Below are positions 43,227 through 51,983 of a stretch of 64,000 bases of DNA, in pieces; within the stretch, counting starts at the first letter, position 1; the number at the start of each line of letters is the position of its first letter. Source of the stretch: Nitrospirota bacterium (GTDB lineage Bacteria; Nitrospirota; Thermodesulfovibrionia; Thermodesulfovibrionales; Magnetobacteriaceae); NCBI GenBank assembly GCA_015233895.1, contig JADFXG010000001.1, forward strand, positions 413,007 to 477,006, in the 5' to 3' direction. Both the position numbers and the translations under genes were made by a program. The notes under the pieces are model-generated. The model was not told where the DNA came from. It searched no databases and was given only the letters and a program-made list of their open reading frames with translations.

Positions 43227-44735
43227 ATGGAAAGCAGACTCATAGGACTTAAAGACATCCGTGTTGGAGTACCTCTTACCCATCCCGTTTATGACGTCCA
43301 TGGAAAACTCATGCTGCAGCGTGGTTATGTGGTAAGAAACGACAGCGAACTCAGAATGTTAAACGACCTCATGACTCCTTATGCAAAGACGGTTTACCAC
43401 GAATTCGAGCAGGATTTATCGGCAGGCAAGGGCAGCTTAATGGTTGAAACTCCGTTTGAGATAATCCAAAGCGTAACAGATAACTACAACAGCCTCATAA
43501 AAGATACATCTGAAAAGTTAAACATGTCGCTGCGTGTTAATCAGATAACCGACAGTATTCAGCAGTGCTGCTATGATGACGAGGACTTGTCTCTGGGAGC
43601 TCTCTACATGGACAGAAGTCTTTCATACACTGTAAAACACCCTATTCATACGGCAACAGTGGCTGAAATCATAGCAAGGAGGCTCAACCGGAGCACTGAG
43701 TGGCGAAAATCCCTGATAGCTGCCGTTGTCACTATGAATATATCAATCGTGGAACTTCAAAACGTTCTGCTGCGGCAAAGCCTTCCACTTACTGAATCCC
43801 AACGCAAGGAAATAGAGAGCCACCCTGCAAAAAGTGTTGAAATGCTGGAGGCACGCGGGGTAAAGGATGAACTATGGCTGCGCACTGTCATGGAACATCA
43901 TGAATCCTATGATGGAGGCGGTTATCCCATGAAACTTAAAGGAGAGGAAATCTCAGAAAGCTCACGGGTTGCCCGCCTTGCCGACATATACTGCACTATG
44001 GTATCTGAGAGAAACTACAGGGGGCCTCTTTATGCTAACGAGGCAATGAAGAGGATCTTTCTTCAAAAGGGAAAAGATGTGGATGACACGCTTGCCATGT
44101 TGTTTATTAAACATCTGGGGATTTATCCTCCGGGGTCTTTTGTTAAACTTAAGAATAAGGAGGTTGCGGTAGTTATAGCAAGAGGAAAACTTGCTAATAC
44201 CCCTGTGGTTAAAACCATACTGAAGGCAAATGGATTTCCATCATCTAACCCAATAAAACGAGACACGTCTGAGGACGATTACGCCGTAGTGGAGATGCTT
44301 TCATACTCGGACATAAATCTTCACATAAATCCGCATAAACTTTGGGGATTTTCAGATTTTGAGAAATCCCCTGCCAAAAAAAGACGCCACAGCAGGTTTA
44401 TTGCAAACTGTATTGCTGTTGTTAAAGAGCCGGAAACAGGGTTTTCCGTAAATTCTCTTATTCTTAACTTCAGTGTCAGCGGCTGTCTGCTTAAGATTTC
44501 TACAAGGGCATTTGCCACAGGCCACGAATCGTTAAAAGTAAAACGTGTGTATGGGCTGCAGTTTGAGATTTTCGACAAACACCTTAAAAACATCCGGCTT
44601 CAGATAAGAAACTCCAAAATCACAGGCGGCTACCAATTCGCAGGCGGGCAGTTTCTTGACCTTACTGAGGATGAAAAATCGCTAATACGGCTATATGTGG
44701 AAATTAAAGGCAATGATAAAAAAGGCAGCGATTAG
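43227..44735 (+). CDS. Degenerate HD-GYP protein with C-terminal PilZ-like domain
   Basis: 502 residues. The HD-GYP region (about 130-300) keeps KHPIHTATVAEI, MEHHESYDGGGYP and ARLADIYCTM, but the catalytic HD pair is replaced: the segment that should read LLHDIGK reads VVTMNIS at about 167-173. It therefore probably cannot hydrolyse c-di-GMP and may be a sensor or scaffold. From about residue 385, RRHSRF and NFSVSGCLLKI match the RxxxR and (D/N)xSxxG motifs of a PilZ c-di-GMP-binding domain. Same direction as, and 85 bp after, the STAS gene. Confidence 0.82.
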   Translation: MESRLIGLKDIRVGVPLTHPVYDVHGKLMLQRGYVVRNDSELRMLNDLMTPYAKTVYHEFEQDLSAGKGSLMVETPFEIIQSVTDNYNSLIKDTSEKLNMSLRVNQITDSIQQCCYDDEDLSLGALYMDRSLSYTVKHPIHTATVAEIIARRLNRSTEWRKSLIAAVVTMNISIVELQNVLLRQSLPLTESQRKEIESHPAKSVEMLEARGVKDELWLRTVMEHHESYDGGGYPMKLKGEEISESSRVARLADIYCTMVSERNYRGPLYANEAMKRIFLQKGKDVDDTLAMLFIKHLGIYPPGSFVKLKNKEVAVVIARGKLANTPVVKTILKANGFPSSNPIKRDTSEDDYAVVEMLSYSDINLHINPHKLWGFSDFEKSPAKKRRHSRFIANCIAVVKEPETGFSVNSLILNFSVSGCLLKISTRAFATGHESLKVKRVYGLQFEIFDKHLKNIRLQIRNSKITGGYQFAGGQFLDLTEDEKSLIRLYVEIKGNDKKGSD

Positions 44736-44755
44736 CTTTGTCTATAAACTAAGGC

Positions 44756-44992
44756 TTAGTAACATGGTCTTGGCTTGGTCTTAAGCCATGCTGGCACTGC
44801 TACTCCCTTGTCCTCCAGGCTCTCGATAATAATTTCCCGTGTTGTAGGTTTAACCCCTCCGCAATAAAGTCTGCTGTAACCTTTGCTCAAATTAATTGCC
44901 GCAAACAAGTATATCAACGCTATTGGCAGAAAAAAAGGCATTAGCGGCAACAAAAGAACCCCAACCGTTATTATAAATGTTTTTTTCTTCAT
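44756..44992 (-). CDS. Small membrane protein, unknown
   Basis: 78 residues; one long hydrophobic stretch (about 7-34, possibly a helical hairpin), then a soluble tail rich in Lys/Thr, ending WLKTKPRPCY. No family recognised. It lies convergent to the HD-GYP-PilZ gene and upstream of nothing obvious. Confidence 0.5.
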   Translation of the reverse strand: MKKKTFIITVGVLLLPLMPFFLPIALIYLFAAINLSKGYSRLYCGGVKPTTREIIIESLEDKGVAVPAWLKTKPRPCY

Positions 44993-45072
44993 ATTCTCCC
45001 CGTCTCTGTAAACCTCTCCTGGGTAACCATTAATTATTGTACCATCAAATAATAATTATTTCAACTCAATTA

Positions 45073-45645
45073 CTAATATTTTAATCCGAGTTCTTTAAAA
45101 ACTATCTTTTTCCATCTCCTGAAAGAATCAAACCGCCTTTTCCAGTAATACTCCCATGCATCCGATTTAGTTGAACTTTCCACCACGCCTGCCTGTGAAG
45201 ATGCCTGCACAAAATAAACCGCCCCTTTGTGTATCCTTGTGATTAAACCTACATGGTTTTGGCTGTTTTTACTGTCTGTGAAAAACATCAGATCACCTGG
45301 CCGGATTTCATGTTTTGTTACCTCGTAAGACATGTCGTATATCTTATCGGAGGGCAGGTAGTGAGGTTTAAAATCAAAGCCGCTGCCAGATAGTGAGTTT
45401 TTTGTTACTGCACATACAAGGTGAGAGCAATCGGTGTACGGAGATTTTTCAGGATTAGCTCCTGTCTTGTATTTTTTTCCTATGAAAGGCTTGGTTGCGC
45501 TGTAAATGTTTTTCTCTAAAACATCATATGGTGTTTTTATCTCCTGCTCCAGAGATTCAGGCTCACGTATCACCTGCTTTTTGGCGCACCCGGCTGCTAA
45601 AAGTAACACAACAACTCCAAGTGTTGCCACAGTCAACCGCCTCAT
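45073..45645 (-). CDS. NlpC/P60-family lipoprotein peptidase
   Basis: 190 residues with a lipoprotein signal (LLLAAGC, Cys20). The NlpC/P60 core has the catalytic Cys in PYTDCSHLVCAV and the His in NHVGLITRI, with PGDLMFF between them. Such enzymes cleave cell-wall peptides. The typical sequence GKKYKTGANPEKSPYTDCSH agrees. It lies downstream of the response regulator by 27 bp in the same direction and may be co-transcribed with the signalling genes. Confidence 0.85.
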   Translation of the reverse strand: MRRLTVATLGVVVLLLAAGCAKKQVIREPESLEQEIKTPYDVLEKNIYSATKPFIGKKYKTGANPEKSPYTDCSHLVCAVTKNSLSGSGFDFKPHYLPSDKIYDMSYEVTKHEIRPGDLMFFTDSKNSQNHVGLITRIHKGAVYFVQASSQAGVVESSTKSDAWEYYWKRRFDSFRRWKKIVFKELGLKY

Positions 45646-45672
45646 GCCACAGCCTTCACGATAGTTATCCTC

Positions 45673-46050
45673 TCAGGTAAGCCCAAGGATTTCCTTAGCC
45701 TTGTTTTTTAATTCCCTCGGACTGAAGGGTTTTGTGACATACTCATTACAGCCGCTCTCGACGCCTTTTTCCTTGTCAAATTCCTGACCCTTAGCTGTTA
45801 GCATTATTATATATACTCCTGTGATACAAAGTACGTTCTTAACCGTGTTGCACACGTCAAAGCCGTTCATCTTTGGCATCATAACGTCAAGAAAAACAAG
45901 CTCAGGGCGCTTTTCCTTGATTATTTCAAGCGCCTCAGCGCCATTTTCCGCTGTAAGAATCTCCACTCCCTCATCCTCCAGAGTCTCGAGGGTCTGTTCG
46001 ATTAACATCCGTATGTGCTGTTCATCATCTGCTATAAGTATTATCGGCAT
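45673..46050 (-). CDS. Stand-alone response regulator receiver
   Basis: 125 residues, receiver domain only: acidic pair in ILIADDEQH, phosphoacceptor in LVFLDVMMPKMNGFDVC, Thr in IIMLTAKG and Lys in YVTKPFSPREL. No output domain. Twenty-one bases after the GAF-HD-GYP gene, so it probably relays the phosphoryl signal from the kinases encoded just upstream. Confidence 0.93.
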   Translation of the reverse strand: MPIILIADDEQHIRMLIEQTLETLEDEGVEILTAENGAEALEIIKEKRPELVFLDVMMPKMNGFDVCNTVKNVLCITGVYIIMLTAKGQEFDKEKGVESGCNEYVTKPFSPRELKNKAKEILGLT

Positions 46051-46071
46051 TATTACTGTCCCTCCTTTAAT

Positions 46072-47427
46072 TTATTTCCCCGGTTCGGCGGGTCTAATCT
46101 TGTTTTCGCTACATGCCTTAAAAAATGCCTCCACAACATCAGCGTCAAACTGAGTACCAGAGCATTTTTTCACTTCGGCGAGGGCAGCTTCAAAAGGCAG
46201 CCCCTTTCTGTAAGGTCTGTCTGAGGTCATTGCATCAAAGGAGTCGGCAACGGCTATTATCCGTGCTATCAGGTCTATATCTGTGCCTTTAAGCCCATCA
46301 GGATACCCCTTGCCGTCAAAACGTTCATGGTGAGACTTAACCCCAGGTATTATGTCTCTGAGCTCTTCTATGTAAGACAGTATCTGCTGCCCGCTGGCCG
46401 GATGGGTTTTGATCTCCTCAAACTCCTCATCCGTAAGCTTAGACGTCTTACGCAGCACATTATCACTGACCCCTATCTTGCCTATGTCATGGAGGACTGA
46501 GGCAAGCTCAAGCCTCTCTCTCTCCCTGTTTGATAACATGAGGGTTTCGGCTATAGCAATGCTGTAGCTCATTACACGTTTTGTATGCCCTCCTGTGTAG
46601 GGGTCCCTCTGTTCAATGGTCTCAGCAAGTGTGTGAACTGTTTTAATAAAAGCCCCCTTAAGAGACTCATAAAGCCTTGCGTTATCAATTGCAAAGGCCG
46701 CCTGAGAAACCAAAGTGCAGAAAAACCTGAGATCATCCGCACAGTAGTTGTAAGAATCCTTTGTACTAGCAGTTACCACACCCAGGGTCTTTTCTTTTGC
46801 CTTTAACGGAGCACATATCATTGAGTTTATGTTATCTATATCCAAAACACATGCGGATTTTGAGTGGCAGTCATTTATTATCGCAGCCTTGCCGCTAAGC
46901 ATAATGTCACAGATAGTTTCTGTTTTTTGCGGCAACTCAATGCCTATGTTATAGGTTGTACCATATCCTGCCGCTATCTCAAGCCTGCCACTTATTTCGT
47001 TTTTTAAAATAACAAATACGTTATCGGCTTTGATTTGTGCCAACACCTGATTTATAAGAAAGTTTGAGATCTCTTTAACATTGAATGTGTTAACTTTTTC
47101 TACAAAATCGTAGAGCATTGTGATTTCGTTGTATTTATCAAGTGTCTCCGTTGCCAGCGCTTTTCTCTCCATCTCTGTTTTTACCATGTGATGCAGTAGT
47201 GTGACAATTGTTGCACTCTTAGTTGTATCCTGCCCATAGACCCACCCTACGGTTGCATCATTAACTATTACAGGTAGCCCTGAGTGGTTGCGGTTGTCAG
47301 CACCGTATATGACAGTGTCAGTGCTGTCCGCTATGCAGACCTTTATCCCCATAGAGTCAGTAAGCGAGTCTATCAGTTTAATGGTATCTTTTTTCTGAAG
47401 AAACTTTCGCAAATTAAAAAGATCCAC
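46072..47427 (-). CDS. GAF-HD-GYP cyclic-di-GMP phosphodiesterase
   Basis: 451 residues. A GAF domain spans about 105-265 (CDIMLSGKAAIINDCHSKSA). A complete HD-GYP domain spans about 270-440: IEQRDPYTGGHTKRVM, SVLHDIGKIGVSDNVL, HHERFDGKGYPDGLKG and ADSFDAMTSDRPYRKG, with all metal ligands present, so it should hydrolyse c-di-GMP. The N-terminal 90 residues are unassigned. It sits between the Cache kinase and the receiver, in one direction. Confidence 0.93.
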   Translation of the reverse strand: MDLFNLRKFLQKKDTIKLIDSLTDSMGIKVCIADSTDTVIYGADNRNHSGLPVIVNDATVGWVYGQDTTKSATIVTLLHHMVKTEMERKALATETLDKYNEITMLYDFVEKVNTFNVKEISNFLINQVLAQIKADNVFVILKNEISGRLEIAAGYGTTYNIGIELPQKTETICDIMLSGKAAIINDCHSKSACVLDIDNINSMICAPLKAKEKTLGVVTASTKDSYNYCADDLRFFCTLVSQAAFAIDNARLYESLKGAFIKTVHTLAETIEQRDPYTGGHTKRVMSYSIAIAETLMLSNRERERLELASVLHDIGKIGVSDNVLRKTSKLTDEEFEEIKTHPASGQQILSYIEELRDIIPGVKSHHERFDGKGYPDGLKGTDIDLIARIIAVADSFDAMTSDRPYRKGLPFEAALAEVKKCSGTQFDADVVEAFFKACSENKIRPAEPGK

Positions 47428-47474
47428 TTATCCTCCTCTTTCTAAACATTATACGTTATTTCCTCAATTTAATG

Positions 47475-49553
47475 TTATGCTGAGGGGGCAGCCTCAGCCT
47501 GTACCACAGGCAGTGTAAAAGAAAAAATGCTACCACGCCCTGGCTCACTTTCAACCCAGATCCGCCCCCGATGGTGCTCTACAATTTCTTTGCTAATGGG
47601 AAGCCCAAGACCCGACCCCTTTGGTTTATCCGTAAGAGTGTCTCCTATTTGTTTGAACTTTTCAAAAACCATCTCCTGCTCCTCTGCCGGAATGCCTATC
47701 CCGTCATCGGTTACAGATACCAATATCTCTCCATTATTGTCATCTGATGATGCTCTTATTGTTATATCACCTTCTTTGCTGAATTTCACTGCATTTGAAA
47801 TCAGGTTTATCACTACCTGTAGAATCCTGTCATAATCGCCCACTGTGTCAGGCACATTTTCCTCCATCGCAACTGCAAATCTCAGAGCCTCTTTGCCGCG
47901 CAAAAGCGGCGATATTGCTCTGATTGCGTGATTTATCAATTGATATATTTTAATGGTATCCTTTTTCCAAACCATCTTACCTGCCTCCATCTTTGTAATA
48001 TCTAACACATCGTTTATAAGAGCCGTAAGGCGCTCACTTTCCGATATTATAATCTCTATGTTTTCGCTGATGCGTTTTGCAGAGCGCTCCACCTTTTTAC
48101 TTTCCATGTTAACATGGGGCATAACGGTCTCTTCAAAAGACTGCTTTATAATTTCTGCAAACCCCAGCACAGAGGTCAACGGAGTCCGCAACTCGTGAGA
48201 GACGTTAGAGAGAAACGCTGATTTCATCTCATCAACGGCTTTTAGTTTATCGTAAGCTGCCTGAAGCTCAGAAGTGCGTTCATTTACCTTTGCATCCAGG
48301 GACATTATGTTTTCCTTAAGTTCCCCCACCATACTGTTAAAGGCATCGGCAAGTATGCCTATTTCGTCATCACGATTAATAGTAATTGTGGCAGTTAAAT
48401 CCCCTCCCTTAATGCGTAATGCCGTCTCTGCAAGCATCTTCAGAGGAGCAACCATTTTCTTTGAAAAAACATATCCTAAAAATACCAAAAATATAAGGCT
48501 TAGAAATGCAATGGCCAGAATACGGTTGCCAAGTATGCGTGAGCTGCTCTCAAGTTCATCCACATACACAGAGGAGCCGATGTACCAGTCAAACGGTTTG
48601 TAATACCTAACAAAGGCAATTTTGTCGTAAACATAGTGCCCGGGGTCATTGGGTCTGTCCCACTTATATCTTAAGCCATCGGGTTTGTCCGCAACTGCAA
48701 TCAGCTCTTTATAAAGCGGTATTTTTGTCACTGGATCAAAGTATTGCTTCATATTTGTAGATTCCATGGCCTTAATAGGATGAATGGTCATATAGTATCC
48801 ATTGCCTTGTGCGCCAAATATAAACACATAGCCTGTTTTTGCCAGTTTCACATCCCTAAGTATCTGGCGCAGGTTGTCAATGGCAGACATCTTCATAGAG
48901 TTCATTGCCTTTTCTATGTCATCAATGTAAACTCCGGTAGCAAGAACCCATTTACGGTCCGGCAGATTTTTATAATAGGTTAACTTATCCAGTGGTTCAT
49001 CGCCGGTTTCAAGCCTTTTCCACTTATAAGTATGGTACCCCTCGCCGTACTTTAAAGCCCCTTCTACAATAGGGTACACTACTAGTTTGCCTGTAACATC
49101 GGCTAACTTTGAACAATCGGTATGCAGAACACTCTTGTCCGGGTGTGCCAGTATAAATGAATTATAATCAGTGACAAAAATGTAATCATTGTTGCCGTAT
49201 TTAAAGTTACTGAGAGTTTCCAAAATCTCTTTTTCAACATTGCCCTGGGAGATAGTGCCTGCCTTAGCCTGAGCCTCCATTATGTTAATGTAACTTTCAG
49301 CCATCATGATGACGTTTTTAAGCTCTCTTTTTTTTGCAGCAAGCGCTGACTCTCTGTATGACTCCATGCTGTGGTCAATGGTATGAACTATTTCGTAAAC
49401 ATTGTTTAACACTGTTTTGGCGGACGATTTCTCTATTTCATAAATTGTCTCTTTTATGAAAGTTATGGAAAAAAAATAAATAGCGGCTGTAAAAGTGGCA
49501 ATAACAATAACAATTGTGGAAAAATACCTTATAAATAGTTTTGATTTAAACAT
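47475..49553 (-). CDS. Sensor histidine kinase with Cache, HAMP, HisKA and HATPase domains
   Basis: 692 residues. Two membrane helices (about 10-30 and 345-370) enclose a double Cache region with FGAQGNGYYMTIHPIKAM and WYIGSSVYVDELESS. The HAMP is VAPLKMLAETALRIKGGDLT. HisKA is SAFLSNVSHELRTPLTSVLG with the phosphoacceptor His. The HATPase has NLISNAVKF, VTDDGIGIPAEE and GSGLGLPISKEIVEHH. It probably senses small organic ligands in the periplasm. Same strand as the phosphodiesterase and receiver. Confidence 0.93.
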   Translation of the reverse strand: MFKSKLFIRYFSTIVIVIATFTAAIYFFSITFIKETIYEIEKSSAKTVLNNVYEIVHTIDHSMESYRESALAAKKRELKNVIMMAESYINIMEAQAKAGTISQGNVEKEILETLSNFKYGNNDYIFVTDYNSFILAHPDKSVLHTDCSKLADVTGKLVVYPIVEGALKYGEGYHTYKWKRLETGDEPLDKLTYYKNLPDRKWVLATGVYIDDIEKAMNSMKMSAIDNLRQILRDVKLAKTGYVFIFGAQGNGYYMTIHPIKAMESTNMKQYFDPVTKIPLYKELIAVADKPDGLRYKWDRPNDPGHYVYDKIAFVRYYKPFDWYIGSSVYVDELESSSRILGNRILAIAFLSLIFLVFLGYVFSKKMVAPLKMLAETALRIKGGDLTATITINRDDEIGILADAFNSMVGELKENIMSLDAKVNERTSELQAAYDKLKAVDEMKSAFLSNVSHELRTPLTSVLGFAEIIKQSFEETVMPHVNMESKKVERSAKRISENIEIIISESERLTALINDVLDITKMEAGKMVWKKDTIKIYQLINHAIRAISPLLRGKEALRFAVAMEENVPDTVGDYDRILQVVINLISNAVKFSKEGDITIRASSDDNNGEILVSVTDDGIGIPAEEQEMVFEKFKQIGDTLTDKPKGSGLGLPISKEIVEHHRGRIWVESEPGRGSIFSFTLPVVQAEAAPSA

Positions 49554-49682
49554 AATTCCCTTCCTGTTACAAGCCTCTTAACAATAAAACTACTTTAAAC
49601 TCACAAGCGCACCAACAATATATCTGAGTTTGACACACACACTCGCCGATAAAACCGGTGGGTTAAGGCGAATTATTACCCT

Positions 49683-51884
49683 TCACACATTTGCAGGAAA
49701 CTTCTGCTTTTCAGGCCCATAGAGATATATAAAATACACATTTTCCAGTCCTTTTTCAAAACGCAGGGTTTTAACCAGTTGATCCCGCTCTGAAAGCAAA
49801 GCGTCAACTATGATAATATCCGGCCTTTCGGCTTTGGCCTTTTCAATGCTGTCGGGGCCGTCTGTGGCTGAGACAACTGTGTATCCTTTTGTTTTAAGCA
49901 CATCTGTCAGAGTTTTGACGTTTGACTCATCCTCATCCACAACCAGGATTTTCTTTCTTGAGGCGCCATCTGCAAGCAGTGTTTTAATGTCGGAGAAAAG
50001 GAGTTCCTTGTTAATTGGTTTTGTCAGGTAGCGATCAACGCCAAGGTGGCGGCCTCGCTCTGAGTCCTCAACAACGGATAGGATAATGATTGGCACATCG
50101 GCTGTTGCAGGGTCGCCTTTGATAACTGCGGCTACGTCAAAGCCATTCATCTCCGGCATCATAACGTCCAAAATTATCAGTTGTGGAGGCCTCTCCTTTA
50201 TAATTTTTATAGCCTCCATGCCGTTTTTGGCCGTTTCTACGCTGTAGCCAACGTTTTGAAGTTCCTGAGTCAGAAGTTCACGTATGCTCTCATCATCATC
50301 AACCACCAATATGGTTTTTGACGCTGTCTCTCCGGCTACTACTCCATCTGCTATGTATGCGTGCGCTTTTGTGCCGCCATGTATTGTTTTCATCAGGGTT
50401 TCAAGGTCTGTGGAGGTGAGCCTGTATGAAGTTTCGGTTTGAACCGGAAGTGTAAAAGAAAAAGTGCTGCCCTTTCCCGGTTCGCTCTCAACCCATATTC
50501 GTCCCTGATGGTGAGTAACAATCTGTTTAGAGATGGGAAGCCCCAGTCCAGTCCCTTTTGGCTTGTCTGTGAGAGTGTCTCCGACTTGTTTAAACTTCTC
50601 AAAAACAGACTCTTTGTCTTTTGCATCAATTCCCATACCGGTATCTGTAATGCTTACCACCATCTCTGTATTCACCAGTTTGACACGGCATGTGACTGAG
50701 CCCTCTTTGGTAAACTTAACTGCGTTGGAAATAAGGTTTATGAGTACCTGAACTAGTCTGTCCGTGTCACCGGTAATTGGAGGCAAATCCGGCTGTATAT
50801 CTTTTATAAACTCAAGCCCTGCTTTGGTACAGAGCGTTTGCGTGGACTGCCATGCCCTGCCGATAATATCTTCTATTCGAATTGTTTCGTATTTCCAGTC
50901 AACCTTGCCTGCCTCCATTTTTGCAATGTCAAGCACATCGTTGATAAGGCTGGTAAGACGCACACCCTCGCCTATAATTATGTTTAAGTTATCGTTAATC
51001 AATTTAATTGATTTCTCTGTTTTTTTAGAACCAGCAGGAAGAGCAGGGAAAACTTGCTCCTGCAGCCGTTCCTGAATGATTTCAGTGAAACCTAAAATGG
51101 AGGTTAGCGGAGTTCTTAACTCGTGAGAGACGGTCGAAATGAAGTCAGTTTTCATTCTGTCAACGTTTCTCTCTCTTGTAACATCCCGCACCATGATGAC
51201 AACGCCGTTAGCAGCCTGAGATTGTCCCTGCGTTTCAGCTGTTGTCTGGATAACTGATGAAGATGCCTTAAGAACAGTTGAAGATGGCAACTCAATGTCT
51301 GTGGATATAACCTCCTCAGCGCTATGAGTAGAGCTTTGCATTAACAGAGCCGACATGGCAGCACCAAAAACCTCCGCTACAGACTTGCCTGTAACTTCAC
51401 TGGCATCAATCCCAAAAAGCTCTGCAAGCGGTTTATTTACACGAGTAATTATGCCTCCGGCATCAGCAACCAGCAGACCATCAGCCATGTTGTTTATAAC
51501 AGCGTTCAGGTAGTTAAGAGTAGCCTTAATTTTAAAATCACTCTCGGCTAACCCCCCGGCTACTTGTTCAAAACGTTCAAAAATATCTGTGAGGTCAATT
51601 GCCATAAATTGAAGAATACAGGAGAGTGCTTCAAATTCATGGCAACAAGCTAAATCAATTTTAGCGTCGTACTCATGGTCAACGAGTTTCTTTGCGTAGT
51701 CAACAAGGATATTTAAAGGCTTATCAATGAGTTTTCTAAAGAGAAGCCCTGCAACAGCTGAAGCAAGGACAAGCATGATGAGAGATAACCAGGCGCCGCC
51801 ATAGAGAAAAATTACCTCCGTTGTAATGGTGAGTAATACAACTACGATAAGCAAAGCTTTTTTATAAAGTGATGACACTCTCAT
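49683..51884 (-). CDS. Hybrid histidine kinase with PAS and two receiver domains
   Basis: 733 residues. Two N-terminal membrane helices, HAMP-like region, PAS (about 118-190, NNMADGLLVADAGGIITRV), HisKA (TDFISTVSHELRTPLTSILG), HATPase (NLISNAVKFTKEG, GTGLGLPISKQIVTHH). Then REC1 (ILVVDDDESIRELL, LIILDVMMPEMNGFDV, RYLTKPIN) and REC2 (ILVVDEDESNVKTL, IIIVDALLSE). REC2 lacks the conserved Lys loop and ends shortly after VYFIYLYGPEKQKF, so it may not signal normally. Its HisKA to HATPase core is close to that of the next kinase, suggesting duplication. Confidence 0.93.
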   Translation of the reverse strand: MRVSSLYKKALLIVVVLLTITTEVIFLYGGAWLSLIMLVLASAVAGLLFRKLIDKPLNILVDYAKKLVDHEYDAKIDLACCHEFEALSCILQFMAIDLTDIFERFEQVAGGLAESDFKIKATLNYLNAVINNMADGLLVADAGGIITRVNKPLAELFGIDASEVTGKSVAEVFGAAMSALLMQSSTHSAEEVISTDIELPSSTVLKASSSVIQTTAETQGQSQAANGVVIMVRDVTRERNVDRMKTDFISTVSHELRTPLTSILGFTEIIQERLQEQVFPALPAGSKKTEKSIKLINDNLNIIIGEGVRLTSLINDVLDIAKMEAGKVDWKYETIRIEDIIGRAWQSTQTLCTKAGLEFIKDIQPDLPPITGDTDRLVQVLINLISNAVKFTKEGSVTCRVKLVNTEMVVSITDTGMGIDAKDKESVFEKFKQVGDTLTDKPKGTGLGLPISKQIVTHHQGRIWVESEPGKGSTFSFTLPVQTETSYRLTSTDLETLMKTIHGGTKAHAYIADGVVAGETASKTILVVDDDESIRELLTQELQNVGYSVETAKNGMEAIKIIKERPPQLIILDVMMPEMNGFDVAAVIKGDPATADVPIIILSVVEDSERGRHLGVDRYLTKPINKELLFSDIKTLLADGASRKKILVVDEDESNVKTLTDVLKTKGYTVVSATDGPDSIEKAKAERPDIIIVDALLSERDQLVKTLRFEKGLENVYFIYLYGPEKQKFPANV

Positions 51885-51947
51885 ATTGACAAGTTTAGTG
51901 TTAAATCACTACAAATGTCAATATCCCTTTGAATATAAAATTCAAAC

Positions 51948-51978
51948 CAGGGGGGAGAAACTGAAGTCCTCCCCCCTG
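51948..51978 (-). terminator. Intrinsic terminator after glgP
   Basis: CAGGGGGGAG (51948-51957) and CTCCCCCCTG (51969-51978) form a perfect 10-bp stem with an 11-base loop, a few bases after the glgP stop. On the minus strand it is followed by TTTGAATTTTA, a moderate U tract. Confidence 0.8.
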
Positions 51979-51983
51979 ATGAA

